A stretch of DNA of 47,672 nucleotides from Bacteroides sp. (GTDB taxonomy: Bacteria; Bacteroidota; Bacteroidia; Bacteroidales; SM23-62). The notes beneath the pieces were generated by a model. It did not search any database, had not been told where the DNA came from, and worked only from the letters and a program-made list of their open reading frames with translations. Below, piece after piece: positions 6,547 to 15,393 of this stretch; position 1 is the first letter of the stretch, and each line of letters starts with the position of its first letter. The stretch covers positions 1 through 47,672 of the forward strand of contig DAOWJB010000167.1 of NCBI GenBank assembly GCA_030640625.1. The letters are read 5' to 3'. Position numbers and translations under genes: made by a program.

Positions 6547-8538
6547 TCAGCCCTTGAGGGTAAGCGGAAGAAAAATAACGAAACAGACGCCGTCCGGGAC
6601 GTTGTGAACCTCGATGCTTCCACTGTGGTCCTGGATGAGTGAATAGGTGATCGATAATCCAAGGCCGGTCCCTTCACCAGGATCCTTGGTAGTGAAAAAA
6701 GGATCAAAAACATTCGATATATGTTCATCGGGGATGGCCGGACCTGAGTTGCAAATTTCAATAACAGCCTGGTCCTGGCTCGATGTTTTGCCTTTAACTT
6801 CCCAGGTACAGATCCTGATAAATTCATTCTTCATTTCCTCCTTTCCCTGGATGGCAGAAATGGCATTGTCGATAATATTCAGAATAACCTGGTGGAGCTT
6901 ATCCTGGAATACAGGCACGGTACGTTTTAAACGGAAATCCTTTTCAACCCGGATGTTCTCTCCAAACCTGGATCTGATAAGCAACAGGGTATTGTCAATG
7001 ATCTCATGCAGATCACTACTGACAGGTTTCTCACGATCACTCTTGGAAAAGGTCATCAGTGCCGTTATGATCTTGTGTGTCTTCTCAAATCCTTCCCTGA
7101 TCATCGATCTGGCAGATTCCATTGATTTTGAATCGGTAATATAACCCTCCTCAAGAAGATACATGCCGCCAGCGATATGGTTGAGCGGATTGTTTATCTC
7201 ATGAGCTATCCCTGCAGTTAGCGTACCCAGTGAGGCCATTTTCTCAGATTGTACAAGCTGCTGCTGGGTGGATTTCAAACGTTCGAGCGTATCTTCCAGT
7301 TTAATGGTCCGCTCCACTACTTCTTCCTTTAGAAGTTCTGTAAAGTTCTGTTGCATCAGCAAATACCTGTCTGCAATGGCCATGATGAACACAATGATCT
7401 GGGTCATGTAAATAGCCTTGATTGAATACGTTACAAGCACATGTGATGATATAACCCCCGCATTTGCCATAACATGGAGGATAACCCCTGCCATGGGGAT
7501 GAATAAGGCCCAGAAGAAAAAGCGGGCGAGCTTTGCACCTGACAACCAGTATATCATGGATATGGCCAGCAGGCTCACCATCAGCAAGGGCATAAAAAAG
7601 GTAGCAATCTTATTTCCTGAATAATAATCTATAAGATACCAGGCGAAAAAAATGATCGTGAGAATCTTGAGTATGCTAAACCATGATTTTACCAGGAGAG
7701 ATGCTTTTTCCTGTGAAAAAAATCGCTGTGTGAATAATATATAGAAATAACCGACCAGCAACGCGCATGCAGTGATAACATGCAGCACAAATGCAGGTTT
7801 GCCTGCAATCACCCACCGGGGCAATAGATTATCATAAGCGAGCTGAAAAAGAATAATACCCGCAAGGGCCAGCAGGAAATAGACATACATCCTGTCCCTT
7901 GTAATCAAAAAAACACTGAACACCAGCAGCAGGCTGAAACCTGCGATGCCATAAAAAAATCCCAGGAAGACATGTCTCATCCTTTCTCTTTTTACCAAGG
8001 AATCAGGTGAATTGAATACAACCGGGATGCGGAGAGGCGTATCGGACTGGATCCTCAGATACATGGAAATTGTCCCTTCCGGGGGAATGGCAATATCATA
8101 AACAGGGTTCATTTTTATGCTTCTGTAGGAGGGCTGCAACCTCCTGGCACCAAATGACCCTGAGGATATCAATGAATCCTTTTCATCCACCAGGTATACA
8201 TCAACATAATCCAGGTAATGATTAAGAAACTGGTAATAAACCTTTTGTTGCAGGTCGTCCGTATTATTCAATATGATCTTCAACCAGTATGCCGACCTTG
8301 AAAAACCAAAATTCAGATAAGGTTTGGAATGCTCATGGAAAGTCCTGTTTTGAATGGTTTTGAGATCTTCGTCCTGCTGTTTGTCTTCGTAAATCCAGGC
8401 ATGGTCAGTAGCGTGCGCCTGCTGGAAGTTCTTGTCTATAAACAGCGTGTCAGAAGCATATATCCTGCCCTGCTGATTTACCAATGCCAGCCAGCAAATC
8501 ACCAATAATAGTGAGCGGATATAATGGAGGTTATGCAA
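6547..8538 (-). CDS. 7TM-DISM sensor histidine kinase
   Basis: A 663-residue protein. A leader helix (8-20) precedes an extracytoplasmic 7TMR-DISM extracellular domain (about 30-180), seven membrane helices (about 190-395), a short coiled coil (400-430), a HisKA domain with phospho-acceptor His446 in GIAHEINNP, and a HATPase_c domain (N-box with Asn554/Asn558, G-box DPFFTTKDPGEGTGLGLS at 612-629). Family knowledge: DISM domains sense small ligands, possibly carbohydrates, and signal through autophosphorylation. There is no fused receiver and no response regulator beside it, so it is an orphan. The frame begins at a TTG (8538); no in-frame ATG gives the full leader. A TATCTTTG box lies 20 bases upstream. 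Confidence 0.9.
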   Translation of the reverse strand: MHNLHYIRSLLLVICWLALVNQQGRIYASDTLFIDKNFQQAHATDHAWIYEDKQQDEDLKTIQNRTFHEHSKPYLNFGFSRSAYWLKIILNNTDDLQQKVYYQFLNHYLDYVDVYLVDEKDSLISSGSFGARRLQPSYRSIKMNPVYDIAIPPEGTISMYLRIQSDTPLRIPVVFNSPDSLVKRERMRHVFLGFFYGIAGFSLLLVFSVFLITRDRMYVYFLLALAGIILFQLAYDNLLPRWVIAGKPAFVLHVITACALLVGYFYILFTQRFFSQEKASLLVKSWFSILKILTIIFFAWYLIDYYSGNKIATFFMPLLMVSLLAISMIYWLSGAKLARFFFWALFIPMAGVILHVMANAGVISSHVLVTYSIKAIYMTQIIVFIMAIADRYLLMQQNFTELLKEEVVERTIKLEDTLERLKSTQQQLVQSEKMASLGTLTAGIAHEINNPLNHIAGGMYLLEEGYITDSKSMESARSMIREGFEKTHKIITALMTFSKSDREKPVSSDLHEIIDNTLLLIRSRFGENIRVEKDFRLKRTVPVFQDKLHQVILNIIDNAISAIQGKEEMKNEFIRICTWEVKGKTSSQDQAVIEICNSGPAIPDEHISNVFDPFFTTKDPGEGTGLGLSITYSLIQDHSGSIEVHNVPDGVCFVIFLPLTLKG

Positions 8539-8557
8539 TTATTCTCATTTTATCAAT

Positions 8558-8590
8558 CAAAGATAATTAATTCACAGATTTAAAGGCAAA
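8558..8590 (-). promoter_or_regulatory. Possible promoter of the histidine kinase
   Basis: On minus, TTTG (8587-8590) and TATCTTTG (8558-8565) are separated by 21 bases, slightly long for the phylum consensus. It overlaps the folC end, so the kinase may be transcribed both alone and with folC. Confidence 0.35.
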
Positions 8591-8596
8591 ACTGTT

Positions 8597-9904
8597 TTAT
8601 TCCAGCACCTCGGCCACGACAAAGGTACTGCCTCCAATGAAAATCAGGTCTTCCTGGTTTGCTTTAGACCGGGCTATTTCCAGGGCTTTCAGGGGGGTAG
8701 GACAAACCTGTCCATACAGTCCGAATTTCATTGCCTCTGCGGCGAGCTTCTCCCGGTTCATGGAACGGGGGATGGCCGACTGGGTGAAGTAATAGTGGGC
8801 CTGTGCAGGCAGTTGTTCAAGTATTTTGGAGGGATCCTTATCATCCACCATACCCAGAACAATATGAAGCTCCTTCCAGGGAGTATGCCGGATCTGCTTC
8901 ATGACTTCCACGATACCCTCCCGGTTATGCCCTGTATCGCAGATGGTCAAAGGATTATTACCAATGATCTCCCAGCGGCCCCTCAGCCCTGTCATTTTCC
9001 TGGTATTGGAAAGACCGGTCCTGATAGCCTTCTCAGGGATATTTATTCCGGTCCGGGATAATAGATCGACCACCGCCAGTACGGTGACAACATTTTTTTG
9101 CTGGTACAAACCGGGAAGGTCCGTCTCAAGGGTTTCTATTTTAAGACCTCCATCCCCTGAAATATGAAAGATCTGCCTGCCCTGCAGGCTCTGCGTTGAG
9201 TATTCCACCTGGAAAGCCTGGTCGGCATAAGTTATGGGGCATCCCATCTCCCTGGCCTTCCGTGAAAATACGCGTTCAGATTCCTCCTGTGTTTCCCCGA
9301 TGACCACGGGTATGCCGTTTTTCATGATGCCGGCCTTTTCCACTGCGATCTTATAAATGGTGTCACCCAGAAACTGGTTGTGATCCAGTCCGATATTGGT
9401 AATAACGCATACCAGGGGATAGATTATATTCGTGGAATCCAGTCGTCCGCCCATCCCTGTTTCAACCACGGCAAAATCCACCTGCTCCCGGGCAAAAGAC
9501 TCAAAAGCCATGGCCACGGTCATTTCAAAGAAAGACGGGCACTGCTTTTCCAGTATCTCCCTGTGCCTGCTGACAAATTCCGTGATGCTTTCCTCGGGGA
9601 TCATCTTCCCGTCTATCCTGATCCTTTCCCTGAAATCAAGCAGGTGGGGCGATGTATATAAGCCGGTTTTGTAGCCGGTGGACTGAAGGATGGCGGACAG
9701 CATGTGTGCCACCGACCCTTTTCCGTTGGTCCCGGCAATATGAATGCTTTTAAAGTTCCTGTGAGGATGCCCGAAATATTCATCAAGGGCATGGGTGTTA
9801 TCCAGGTTTGATTTATATGCCGCCTTCCCCACCCGCTGGTACATGGGCAGACGCTCAAACAAAAATGTTATGGCTTCCTGGTAGTTCAATGCCTTACCAT
9901 TCAT
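8597..9904 (-). CDS. folC: Bifunctional folylpolyglutamate/dihydrofolate synthase
   Basis: From the ATG at 9904 the product is 435 residues, normal for the family. Key motifs: P-loop GTNGKGS at 58-64 after IHIAG, the omega-loop YTSPHLLDFRERI just downstream, ETGMGGRLDSTN in the ligase core, and a C-terminal Rossmann domain with DTGHNREG. It adds glutamate to folates, and in bacteria often also makes dihydrofolate from dihydropteroate, in the cytoplasm with ATP. The frame is open further upstream to 10210, but that part overlaps the nitroreductase gene and is not homologous. Start and the preceding stop overlap by 11 bases, so the two genes are likely cotranscribed and translationally coupled. 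Confidence 0.93.
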   Translation of the reverse strand: MNGKALNYQEAITFLFERLPMYQRVGKAAYKSNLDNTHALDEYFGHPHRNFKSIHIAGTNGKGSVAHMLSAILQSTGYKTGLYTSPHLLDFRERIRIDGKMIPEESITEFVSRHREILEKQCPSFFEMTVAMAFESFAREQVDFAVVETGMGGRLDSTNIIYPLVCVITNIGLDHNQFLGDTIYKIAVEKAGIMKNGIPVVIGETQEESERVFSRKAREMGCPITYADQAFQVEYSTQSLQGRQIFHISGDGGLKIETLETDLPGLYQQKNVVTVLAVVDLLSRTGINIPEKAIRTGLSNTRKMTGLRGRWEIIGNNPLTICDTGHNREGIVEVMKQIRHTPWKELHIVLGMVDDKDPSKILEQLPAQAHYYFTQSAIPRSMNREKLAAEAMKFGLYGQVCPTPLKALEIARSKANQEDLIFIGGSTFVVAEVLE

Positions 9905-10418
9905 TCCACCGGATACGGTCTTCTTTGAACCTGTCAGGCAGCCCTTTTTCCTCGGCAGGGTGTCCGATAGAAATAAGCGAAAAGGGATGTATATGGGCAG
10001 GGAGGTCAAAGATCTTACGAATTCCATCCTGTCTTTCCTGCCTGGGATAAACACCCAGCCAGACCGCCCCGAGTCCGAGGGCATGTGCCGCCAGCAGGAT
10101 ATTTTGAGTGGAGGCTGAACAATCGACACTCCAGTAACCCTTGCTGAGCTCCAGGTTTTCATCGCCGCATACCAGGATGGCCAGGGCGGCACCCGATAAC
10201 ATGGAGGCATAGGGGTGAACCTCGCGGATGCGGTCTAGCAGGTCACGCTTATCGATTACAATAAAATGCCAGGGCTGCTCATTCCTGGCGGAAGGGGCAT
10301 ACATCCCGGCTTTCAACAACAAGATTATTTCAGACTTATCAACAGGCTTCCCACTGTAACGCCTTATACTCCTTCTCTTTAATATTGCGTCGATTACGGG
10401 ATTCGCAGATTCACTCAT
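9894..10418 (-). CDS. Nitroreductase-family FMN oxidoreductase
   Basis: From ATG 10418 (two codons after an in-frame GTG) the protein has 174 residues, typical of short nitroreductases. RRSIRRYSGKPVDK near residue 15-28 is the FMN phosphate-binding N-terminal motif; APSARNEQPWHFIVI and the C-terminal ISIGHPAEEK are further family marks. The enzymes use NAD(P)H and FMN to reduce nitro compounds, quinones or, in specialised members, flavin itself. The true substrate is unknown. It overlaps folC by 11 bases and faces the phoH gene divergently across a repeat-bearing region. Confidence 0.88.
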   Translation of the reverse strand: MSESANPVIDAILKRRSIRRYSGKPVDKSEIILLLKAGMYAPSARNEQPWHFIVIDKRDLLDRIREVHPYASMLSGAALAILVCGDENLELSKGYWSVDCSASTQNILLAAHALGLGAVWLGVYPRQERQDGIRKIFDLPAHIHPFSLISIGHPAEEKGLPDRFKEDRIRWNEW

Positions 10419-10467
10419 AATCACAGGTTTAACAGTTTATGAACAGTTTTCTAACAGCTTATTAAGT
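10418..10467. promoter_or_regulatory. Tandem hexamers every 11 bp (PHO-box-like)
   Basis: Hexamers start at 429, 440 and 451 past 10000: TTAACA, TGAACA and CTAACA, each with N5 spacing. Weaker 4-of-6 matches lie one period out on each side (TAATCA at 10418, TTAAGT at 10462). An 11-bp repeat of TTAACA-like hexamers is the architecture of PhoP/PhoB-type boxes. The position before a phoH-ppk gene run fits, but the sigma factor and consensus for this organism are unknown. Confidence 0.4.
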
Positions 10468-10511
10468 ATTTAATTGCTAATTTTAACCGATTTTACCCAA
10501 AATCCCCTCGC

Positions 10512-11843
10512 ATGCCCAAAAAAGCCAAAAAGACATTTGTGGTGGATACGAATGTGCTGTTACATGATTACAAATGTATCTATAATTTTGAAGAGAATGA
10601 TGTTGTCATCCCCATCGTTGTATTGGAGGAACTGGACAGGTTCAAGCGGGGAAATGACCTGATCAATTTTCATGCCCGGGAATTTACCCGTGAGCTCGAT
10701 AAGCTCTCCGGAGATGACCTGTTCAACGGGGGGATATCTCTCGGGGAAGACATGGGGATGCTTTCCATAGAAACGGGCAAACCATATTCTGATCTGATCA
10801 AGAAATCCTTTCCCGAGGATACACCAGATCACCGTATCCTGGCCATCGCCGAACATCTGCACATTGCGAACCAGAAAAAGAATGTGGTCCTGATCTCAAA
10901 GGACATCAACCTTCGCATGAAGGCGAAAGCCATTGGGATCATCGCTCAGGATTATAAGAATGACAAGGTGGCCAATATTGATGAACTGTACAAGGGGATA
11001 TCCATGATTGAAGGGATGGGGACAAAGCTGATATCCAGGATGTACGAAGAGTACGAGGGGGTGCCTGTACAGGATTTTAATTTTGAGACAAAACCTGCAG
11101 CCCATCAGTATTATATCCTGAAGAACGGCAAATCCAGTGCGCTTGCACATTATGACCCTTTCAATGATGTAATGGACCGGGTGGAAAAGCAGAAAGCCTA
11201 TGGTATAGATCCCCGAAACGCCGAACAGGCATTTGCCCTTGATGCCCTCATGCGGCCGGAAGTTCAGCTGGTCTCACTGACCGGCAAGGCAGGTACGGGA
11301 AAAACCCTCCTGGCCCTGGCAGCGGCTCTCTACCAGCGCAAGCTGTTCACCCAGATCTTCCTGGCCAGGCCGATTGTTCCCCTGGCCAACAGGGACATGG
11401 GATTCCTCCCCGGGGATGTCAAGGAGAAGATCGAACCTTATATGCAGCCGCTGATGGACAATCTCTCGGTGATCAAGCATAAATTCAGTCAGCAGAGTCC
11501 GGAATTCACCAAAATCGAGGAGATGCTCAAAAGTGAGAAGCTGGTGATCACACCCCTGGCTTATATTCGCGGGCGAAGCCTTTCACGCATTTTCTTTATC
11601 GTGGATGAAGCGCAGAACCTGACACCCCATGAGGTAAAAACAATCATTACACGGGCCGGCGAAGGGACCAAGATGGTCTTCACCGGGGATATTGAGCAGA
11701 TTGACTCCCCCTATCTTGATTCCCATTCCAATGGACTCTCCTATCTGTCAGATAAAATGAGGGGACAGGAGATTTTTGCGCATGTGAACCTTGTGAAAGG
11801 AGAAAGGTCCTTTCTGGCGGAACTGGCCAGTAACCTCCTGTAA
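10512..11843 (+). CDS. phoH: PIN domain-PhoH ATPase (PhoH2 type)
   Basis: A 443-residue protein. The N-terminal PIN domain (about 8-150) begins TFVVDTNVLLHDY and keeps acidic residues expected of a metal-dependent RNase (VVLEELDRF, later DHRILAIA). The C-terminal PhoH domain has Walker A GKAGTGKT at 258-265 and Walker B FFIVDEAQN with Asp365-Glu366. Known PhoH2 proteins unwind and cut RNA using ATP. The link with phosphate starvation comes from E. coli PhoH and is not universal. It heads a plus-strand run that includes polyphosphate kinase. The ATG lies after CCCCTCGC, with no clear Shine-Dalgarno. Confidence 0.92.
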   Translation: MPKKAKKTFVVDTNVLLHDYKCIYNFEENDVVIPIVVLEELDRFKRGNDLINFHAREFTRELDKLSGDDLFNGGISLGEDMGMLSIETGKPYSDLIKKSFPEDTPDHRILAIAEHLHIANQKKNVVLISKDINLRMKAKAIGIIAQDYKNDKVANIDELYKGISMIEGMGTKLISRMYEEYEGVPVQDFNFETKPAAHQYYILKNGKSSALAHYDPFNDVMDRVEKQKAYGIDPRNAEQAFALDALMRPEVQLVSLTGKAGTGKTLLALAAALYQRKLFTQIFLARPIVPLANRDMGFLPGDVKEKIEPYMQPLMDNLSVIKHKFSQQSPEFTKIEEMLKSEKLVITPLAYIRGRSLSRIFFIVDEAQNLTPHEVKTIITRAGEGTKMVFTGDIEQIDSPYLDSHSNGLSYLSDKMRGQEIFAHVNLVKGERSFLAELASNLL

Positions 11844-11926
11844 ATCTCATTGCCTGGAAAATACCTTCTTGCGGGACTCGGTTGCATTGATGTTTTTCAT
11901 TAAATTTGATAGAAAATCAACCGATC

Positions 11927-12424
11927 ATGACCAAATCCCTGCACATTGTTCGGCATGGTAAATCCAGCTGGGATTTCGAAGGTATCTCCGACATCGACCG
12001 CCCTTTAAGTCCCCGGGGTATAAACAATGCCTACCTGATGGCCAAAAAACTATCTGACAGGAAGGTAGTCCCCGATCAATTCATTACCAGTCCCGCTAAC
12101 AGAGCCCTGTACACATCCATCATATTCGCCCGTATTCTGAAATTTCCCTATGAAAAGATTAAAATAGATGACCGCATCTACATGGGCTATACAGACGATC
12201 TGATCGGCTTGATCCGTGGCCAGAAGCCATCCCTGTCCCATATCCTGATATTCGGACACAACCCGGCTTTTACCTCCCTGGCCAACCACCTGATGGATCA
12301 TTACCTCGACAATATCCCCACCGCCGGCATGATTAGCCTTAGCTATGAGATAGATAGCTGGGAAGAGGTTGGCAGGGCAAAACCCGTGGAAGATTTTTTT
12401 GATTATCCTAAACGGTATCTATAA
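11927..12424 (+). CDS. sixA: SixA-type phosphohistidine phosphatase
   Basis: From ATG 11927 (an in-frame TTG at 11906 is less likely) the protein has 165 residues, the small SixA size. The RHG signature is IVRHGKSSW with catalytic His10; the second His is in IFGHNPAFTSLANHL. SixA removes phosphate from histidines of phosphotransfer proteins such as ArcB or PTS-Ntr. Here it sits 72 bases upstream of polyphosphate kinase, whose mechanism uses a phosphohistidine; a functional link is an inference only. Confidence 0.88.
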   Translation: MTKSLHIVRHGKSSWDFEGISDIDRPLSPRGINNAYLMAKKLSDRKVVPDQFITSPANRALYTSIIFARILKFPYEKIKIDDRIYMGYTDDLIGLIRGQKPSLSHILIFGHNPAFTSLANHLMDHYLDNIPTAGMISLSYEIDSWEEVGRAKPVEDFFDYPKRYL

Positions 12425-12496
12425 TAAAAGACTCGGAGGTTTTTATTACATTTGTATTCGCGAAAATCCTCATTACTCTTTCACTTCAGGGACTCT

Positions 12497-14548
12497 ATGG
12501 CAATTAAGAAAAAGATTATCAACCGGGAAATAAGCTGGCTTGCATTCAATGAGAGGGTCCTTCAGGAAGCCATTGATCCAAACGTACCGCTGGTAGAACG
12601 ATTCCGTTTTCTGGGAATTTTCTCCAATAACCAGGATGAATTTTTCAAGGTTCGCGTTGCGACCATCAAACGAATGATCGATTTTGAAGAATCCATTGGT
12701 GCTAAAAACAAGGAAAAACCCAGGAGGATCCTGACTGAGATACAGAAAAAGGTTCTCCTGCTCTCGGAAAAATTTGAAGAAACATACCAGAACCTGATCA
12801 ACGACCTTGCCAAGCAGCATATTTTCATTATCCGGGAGGATGAGCTAAACAATGAACAATCGGAATATGTCAGGACGTATTTCCACGACAGGGTTCTCTC
12901 GGTGATCACCCCGGTAATGCTTCACAATATAAAAAAACTCCCCAACCTCACGGATAAATCCATTTATCTGGCAATCAAACTTACCAGCAGCGAATCCGCC
13001 ATTGAACCCGAATATGCCCTGATTGAGATCCCCAGTGATGAGATTGGCCGCTTCGTGGTCCTGCCGCTCTCGGGAAAAAAGCAGTTCATTATCCTGCTCG
13101 ATGATGTGATCCGTTTCTGCCTGGATGATATTTTTGGCATTTTCCAGTATGACCGATTTGAGGCATATATCATTAAACTTACCCGAGATGCCGAACTGGA
13201 CATAGACAACGACCTGTCAAAAAGCTTTCTTGAGATTATTGACACAAGTGTTTCTGACCGGCTGAAAGGTCAGCCCGTAAGATTTTTATACGACAACTCC
13301 ATGCCTGTTGACCTGTTTGAATACCTGAAGAAACACCTGAAACTGGATGAAGGGGATAACCTGATCCCCGGGGGAAGGTATCACAATTTCAAAGATTATA
13401 TGAAGTTCCCCAACCTGGGAGGAAAACGGATGATCTACACACCTACCCCACCCGTTTCACATCCCCTGATCAAACCCCATGAGAGCATCCTGGAAGTGCT
13501 GAATAAAAAGGATGTGCTGCTTCATTTTCCTTTTCAGAAATTTGACCATTATATAAACCTGCTGAGGGAAGCTTCCATCGATCCCGAGGTTAGATCAGTA
13601 AGTATAACCCTTTACAGGGTTGCCTCACATTCAAGGGTGATCAATGCACTAATTGCCGCTGCAATGAATGGGAAAAAGGTGACTGTAGTCATAGAACTGC
13701 AGGCCCGCTTCGATGAGAAATCCAATATCTACTGGGCACGGAAACTGGAAGATGCAGGGGCAAGGGTTTTATTTGGTTTACCTGGACTAAAAGTGCATTG
13801 CAAGTTAACCCTGATCACCCGGCGGGAAGGCCGCAAGCTGGTCCGCTATGCCACTGTTGGTACCGGCAACCCTCATGAGGGAACAGCAGTGATATATTGT
13901 GACCTTATCCTGATGACCAAGGATCCCCGGATTGCAGAGGAAGTGGATAAGGTATTTACCTTTTTCGATACCACTTACCGTACCTTCAAATACAAGCACC
14001 TGCTGGTTTCTCCCCTGTATATGCGCAACCGGCTGTACATGATGATTGACAACGAGATCAGAAATGCCAGGGAGGGGAAGAATGCCTATGTCATCCTAAA
14101 GGCTAACAGTCTGGTCGACAGGGATATGATCAAAAAACTATACCAGGCCAATGCCGCAGGGGTGAAAATCAAGGCCATTATCAGGGGTATGTGTTCCCTT
14201 ATACCGGGAGTGCCCGGACTCAGTGAAAACATCGAGGTAATCAGCATTGTCGATAAATTCCTGGAACACGCCCGGATCTTCGTTTTTTGCAATGACAATG
14301 ATGAAAAGTATTACATTTCCTCGGCTGACTGGATGCCAAGGAACCTTGATCACCGCATCGAGGTAGCCTGTCCCATATATGATAAAGAGATACAGGATGA
14401 GATCCGGGATATCATTGAGATCCAGATGAAGGATAATGTCAAGGCCAGGATCATTAACGAAGAACAGGATAACCAGTACAGAAAACCACAGACTATCCGG
14501 AGGGTGCAATCCCAGATGGAACTTTACAAATACTACCAGAAAAAGTAA
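12497..14548 (+). CDS. ppk1: Polyphosphate kinase 1
   Basis: A 683-residue protein from ATG 12497, the usual length. Domains in order: N-terminal helical domain (FINREISWLAFNERVL-type opening), head domain, and two phospholipase D-like C domains. The phosphorylated His is His434 in LKVHCKL and the second active-site His is His591 in LEHARIF, within one position of E. coli PPK1 (435 and 592). GRYHNFKDYMKFPN and SSADWMPRNLDHR are also conserved. It reversibly makes polyphosphate from ATP at the membrane. A TACATTTG -7-like box at 12447-12454 might give it its own promoter. Immediately followed (3 bases) by the inositol monophosphatase gene. Confidence 0.96.
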   Translation: MAIKKKIINREISWLAFNERVLQEAIDPNVPLVERFRFLGIFSNNQDEFFKVRVATIKRMIDFEESIGAKNKEKPRRILTEIQKKVLLLSEKFEETYQNLINDLAKQHIFIIREDELNNEQSEYVRTYFHDRVLSVITPVMLHNIKKLPNLTDKSIYLAIKLTSSESAIEPEYALIEIPSDEIGRFVVLPLSGKKQFIILLDDVIRFCLDDIFGIFQYDRFEAYIIKLTRDAELDIDNDLSKSFLEIIDTSVSDRLKGQPVRFLYDNSMPVDLFEYLKKHLKLDEGDNLIPGGRYHNFKDYMKFPNLGGKRMIYTPTPPVSHPLIKPHESILEVLNKKDVLLHFPFQKFDHYINLLREASIDPEVRSVSITLYRVASHSRVINALIAAAMNGKKVTVVIELQARFDEKSNIYWARKLEDAGARVLFGLPGLKVHCKLTLITRREGRKLVRYATVGTGNPHEGTAVIYCDLILMTKDPRIAEEVDKVFTFFDTTYRTFKYKHLLVSPLYMRNRLYMMIDNEIRNAREGKNAYVILKANSLVDRDMIKKLYQANAAGVKIKAIIRGMCSLIPGVPGLSENIEVISIVDKFLEHARIFVFCNDNDEKYYISSADWMPRNLDHRIEVACPIYDKEIQDEIRDIIEIQMKDNVKARIINEEQDNQYRKPQTIRRVQSQMELYKYYQKK

Positions 14549-14551
14549 TCA

Positions 14552-15364
14552 ATGCCTGATATCAATCTTGAAGAGTTTTGCAATGAGGTGATGGAAATCG
14601 CCCGGACCGCTGGAGAATTTATCCTTTCAGAACAGCAGAAGCTTACCGCATCAACGGTGGAAGCGAAAGGCAAACATAATTTCGTAACCCATGTGGATAC
14701 CAAAGCTGAACAGATGCTGGTCGATGGACTGGGTAAACTAATTCCCGAATCGGGATTTATCGCTGAAGAAGGTACTGCAGGCCAGTCCGGTGAGGACTAC
14801 CAGTGGATCATTGATCCGGTGGACGGAACCACCAATTTCATCCATGGACTCCCCCCTTTTGCTATCAGCATCGCGCTAATGCATCACGGGGAGATTGTTC
14901 TGGGTGTAGTATATGAGCTCGGATTCAGAGAATTTTTCTATGCCTGGAAAGGCAGCAAAGCTTATTTGGACGGCAGGGAAATCCATGTCAGCAACACATC
15001 AAATGTTAGTGATTCATTGATTGCTACCGGCTTTCCATATACTTATTTCGAGCACCTTGAGGGCTTTATGGATTCGGTAAATTATTTTATGCAAAATTCT
15101 CACGGGTTGCGCAGGCTGGGATCGGCTGCAACAGATTTGGTGTATGTTGCCTGCGGCCGTTTTGAAGCCTTCTACGAATATGGTTTGAGTCCCTGGGATG
15201 TTGCTGCCGGGGGTTTTATCATCCTGCAGGCGGGCGGGAAAGCATGCGATTTTTATGGGAACGATGACTGGCTTTTCGGTGGGACCATTATTGCTACCAA
15301 TACAGCTGTCTCAGATGAGTTTAGAGGTATAATTAAAAAAATCTTTATCGATGATCGATCCTAA
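14552..15364 (+). CDS. Inositol monophosphatase family protein
   Basis: A 270-residue protein with the full metal-binding set: EEG around 72-74, IDPVDGTTNF with Asp88, Asp91 and Gly92-Thr93, and the C-terminal WDVAAGGFIILQAGG. The family hydrolyses sugar and inositol monophosphates with magnesium. SuhB-like members also act on NADP or 3'-phosphoadenosine phosphate, and E. coli SuhB binds the transcription antitermination complex, so the exact role is open. It starts 3 bases after ppk1, so cotranscription is nearly certain. Confidence 0.92.
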   Translation: MPDINLEEFCNEVMEIARTAGEFILSEQQKLTASTVEAKGKHNFVTHVDTKAEQMLVDGLGKLIPESGFIAEEGTAGQSGEDYQWIIDPVDGTTNFIHGLPPFAISIALMHHGEIVLGVVYELGFREFFYAWKGSKAYLDGREIHVSNTSNVSDSLIATGFPYTYFEHLEGFMDSVNYFMQNSHGLRRLGSAATDLVYVACGRFEAFYEYGLSPWDVAAGGFIILQAGGKACDFYGNDDWLFGGTIIATNTAVSDEFRGIIKKIFIDDRS

Positions 15365-15393
15365 TATTTAGTGATCGCAAAATCGCTTTCAAC

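Noticed and set aside
6111-6827. Long minus-strand frame across the DUF4395 gene and the kinase end
   Set aside because: It is antisense to two well-supported genes and has no family resemblance; shadow of coding bias.
9904-10210. N-terminal extension of folC upstream of 9904
   Set aside because: The extension is the nitroreductase gene read in another frame; folate synthase homology starts at the ATG at 9904.
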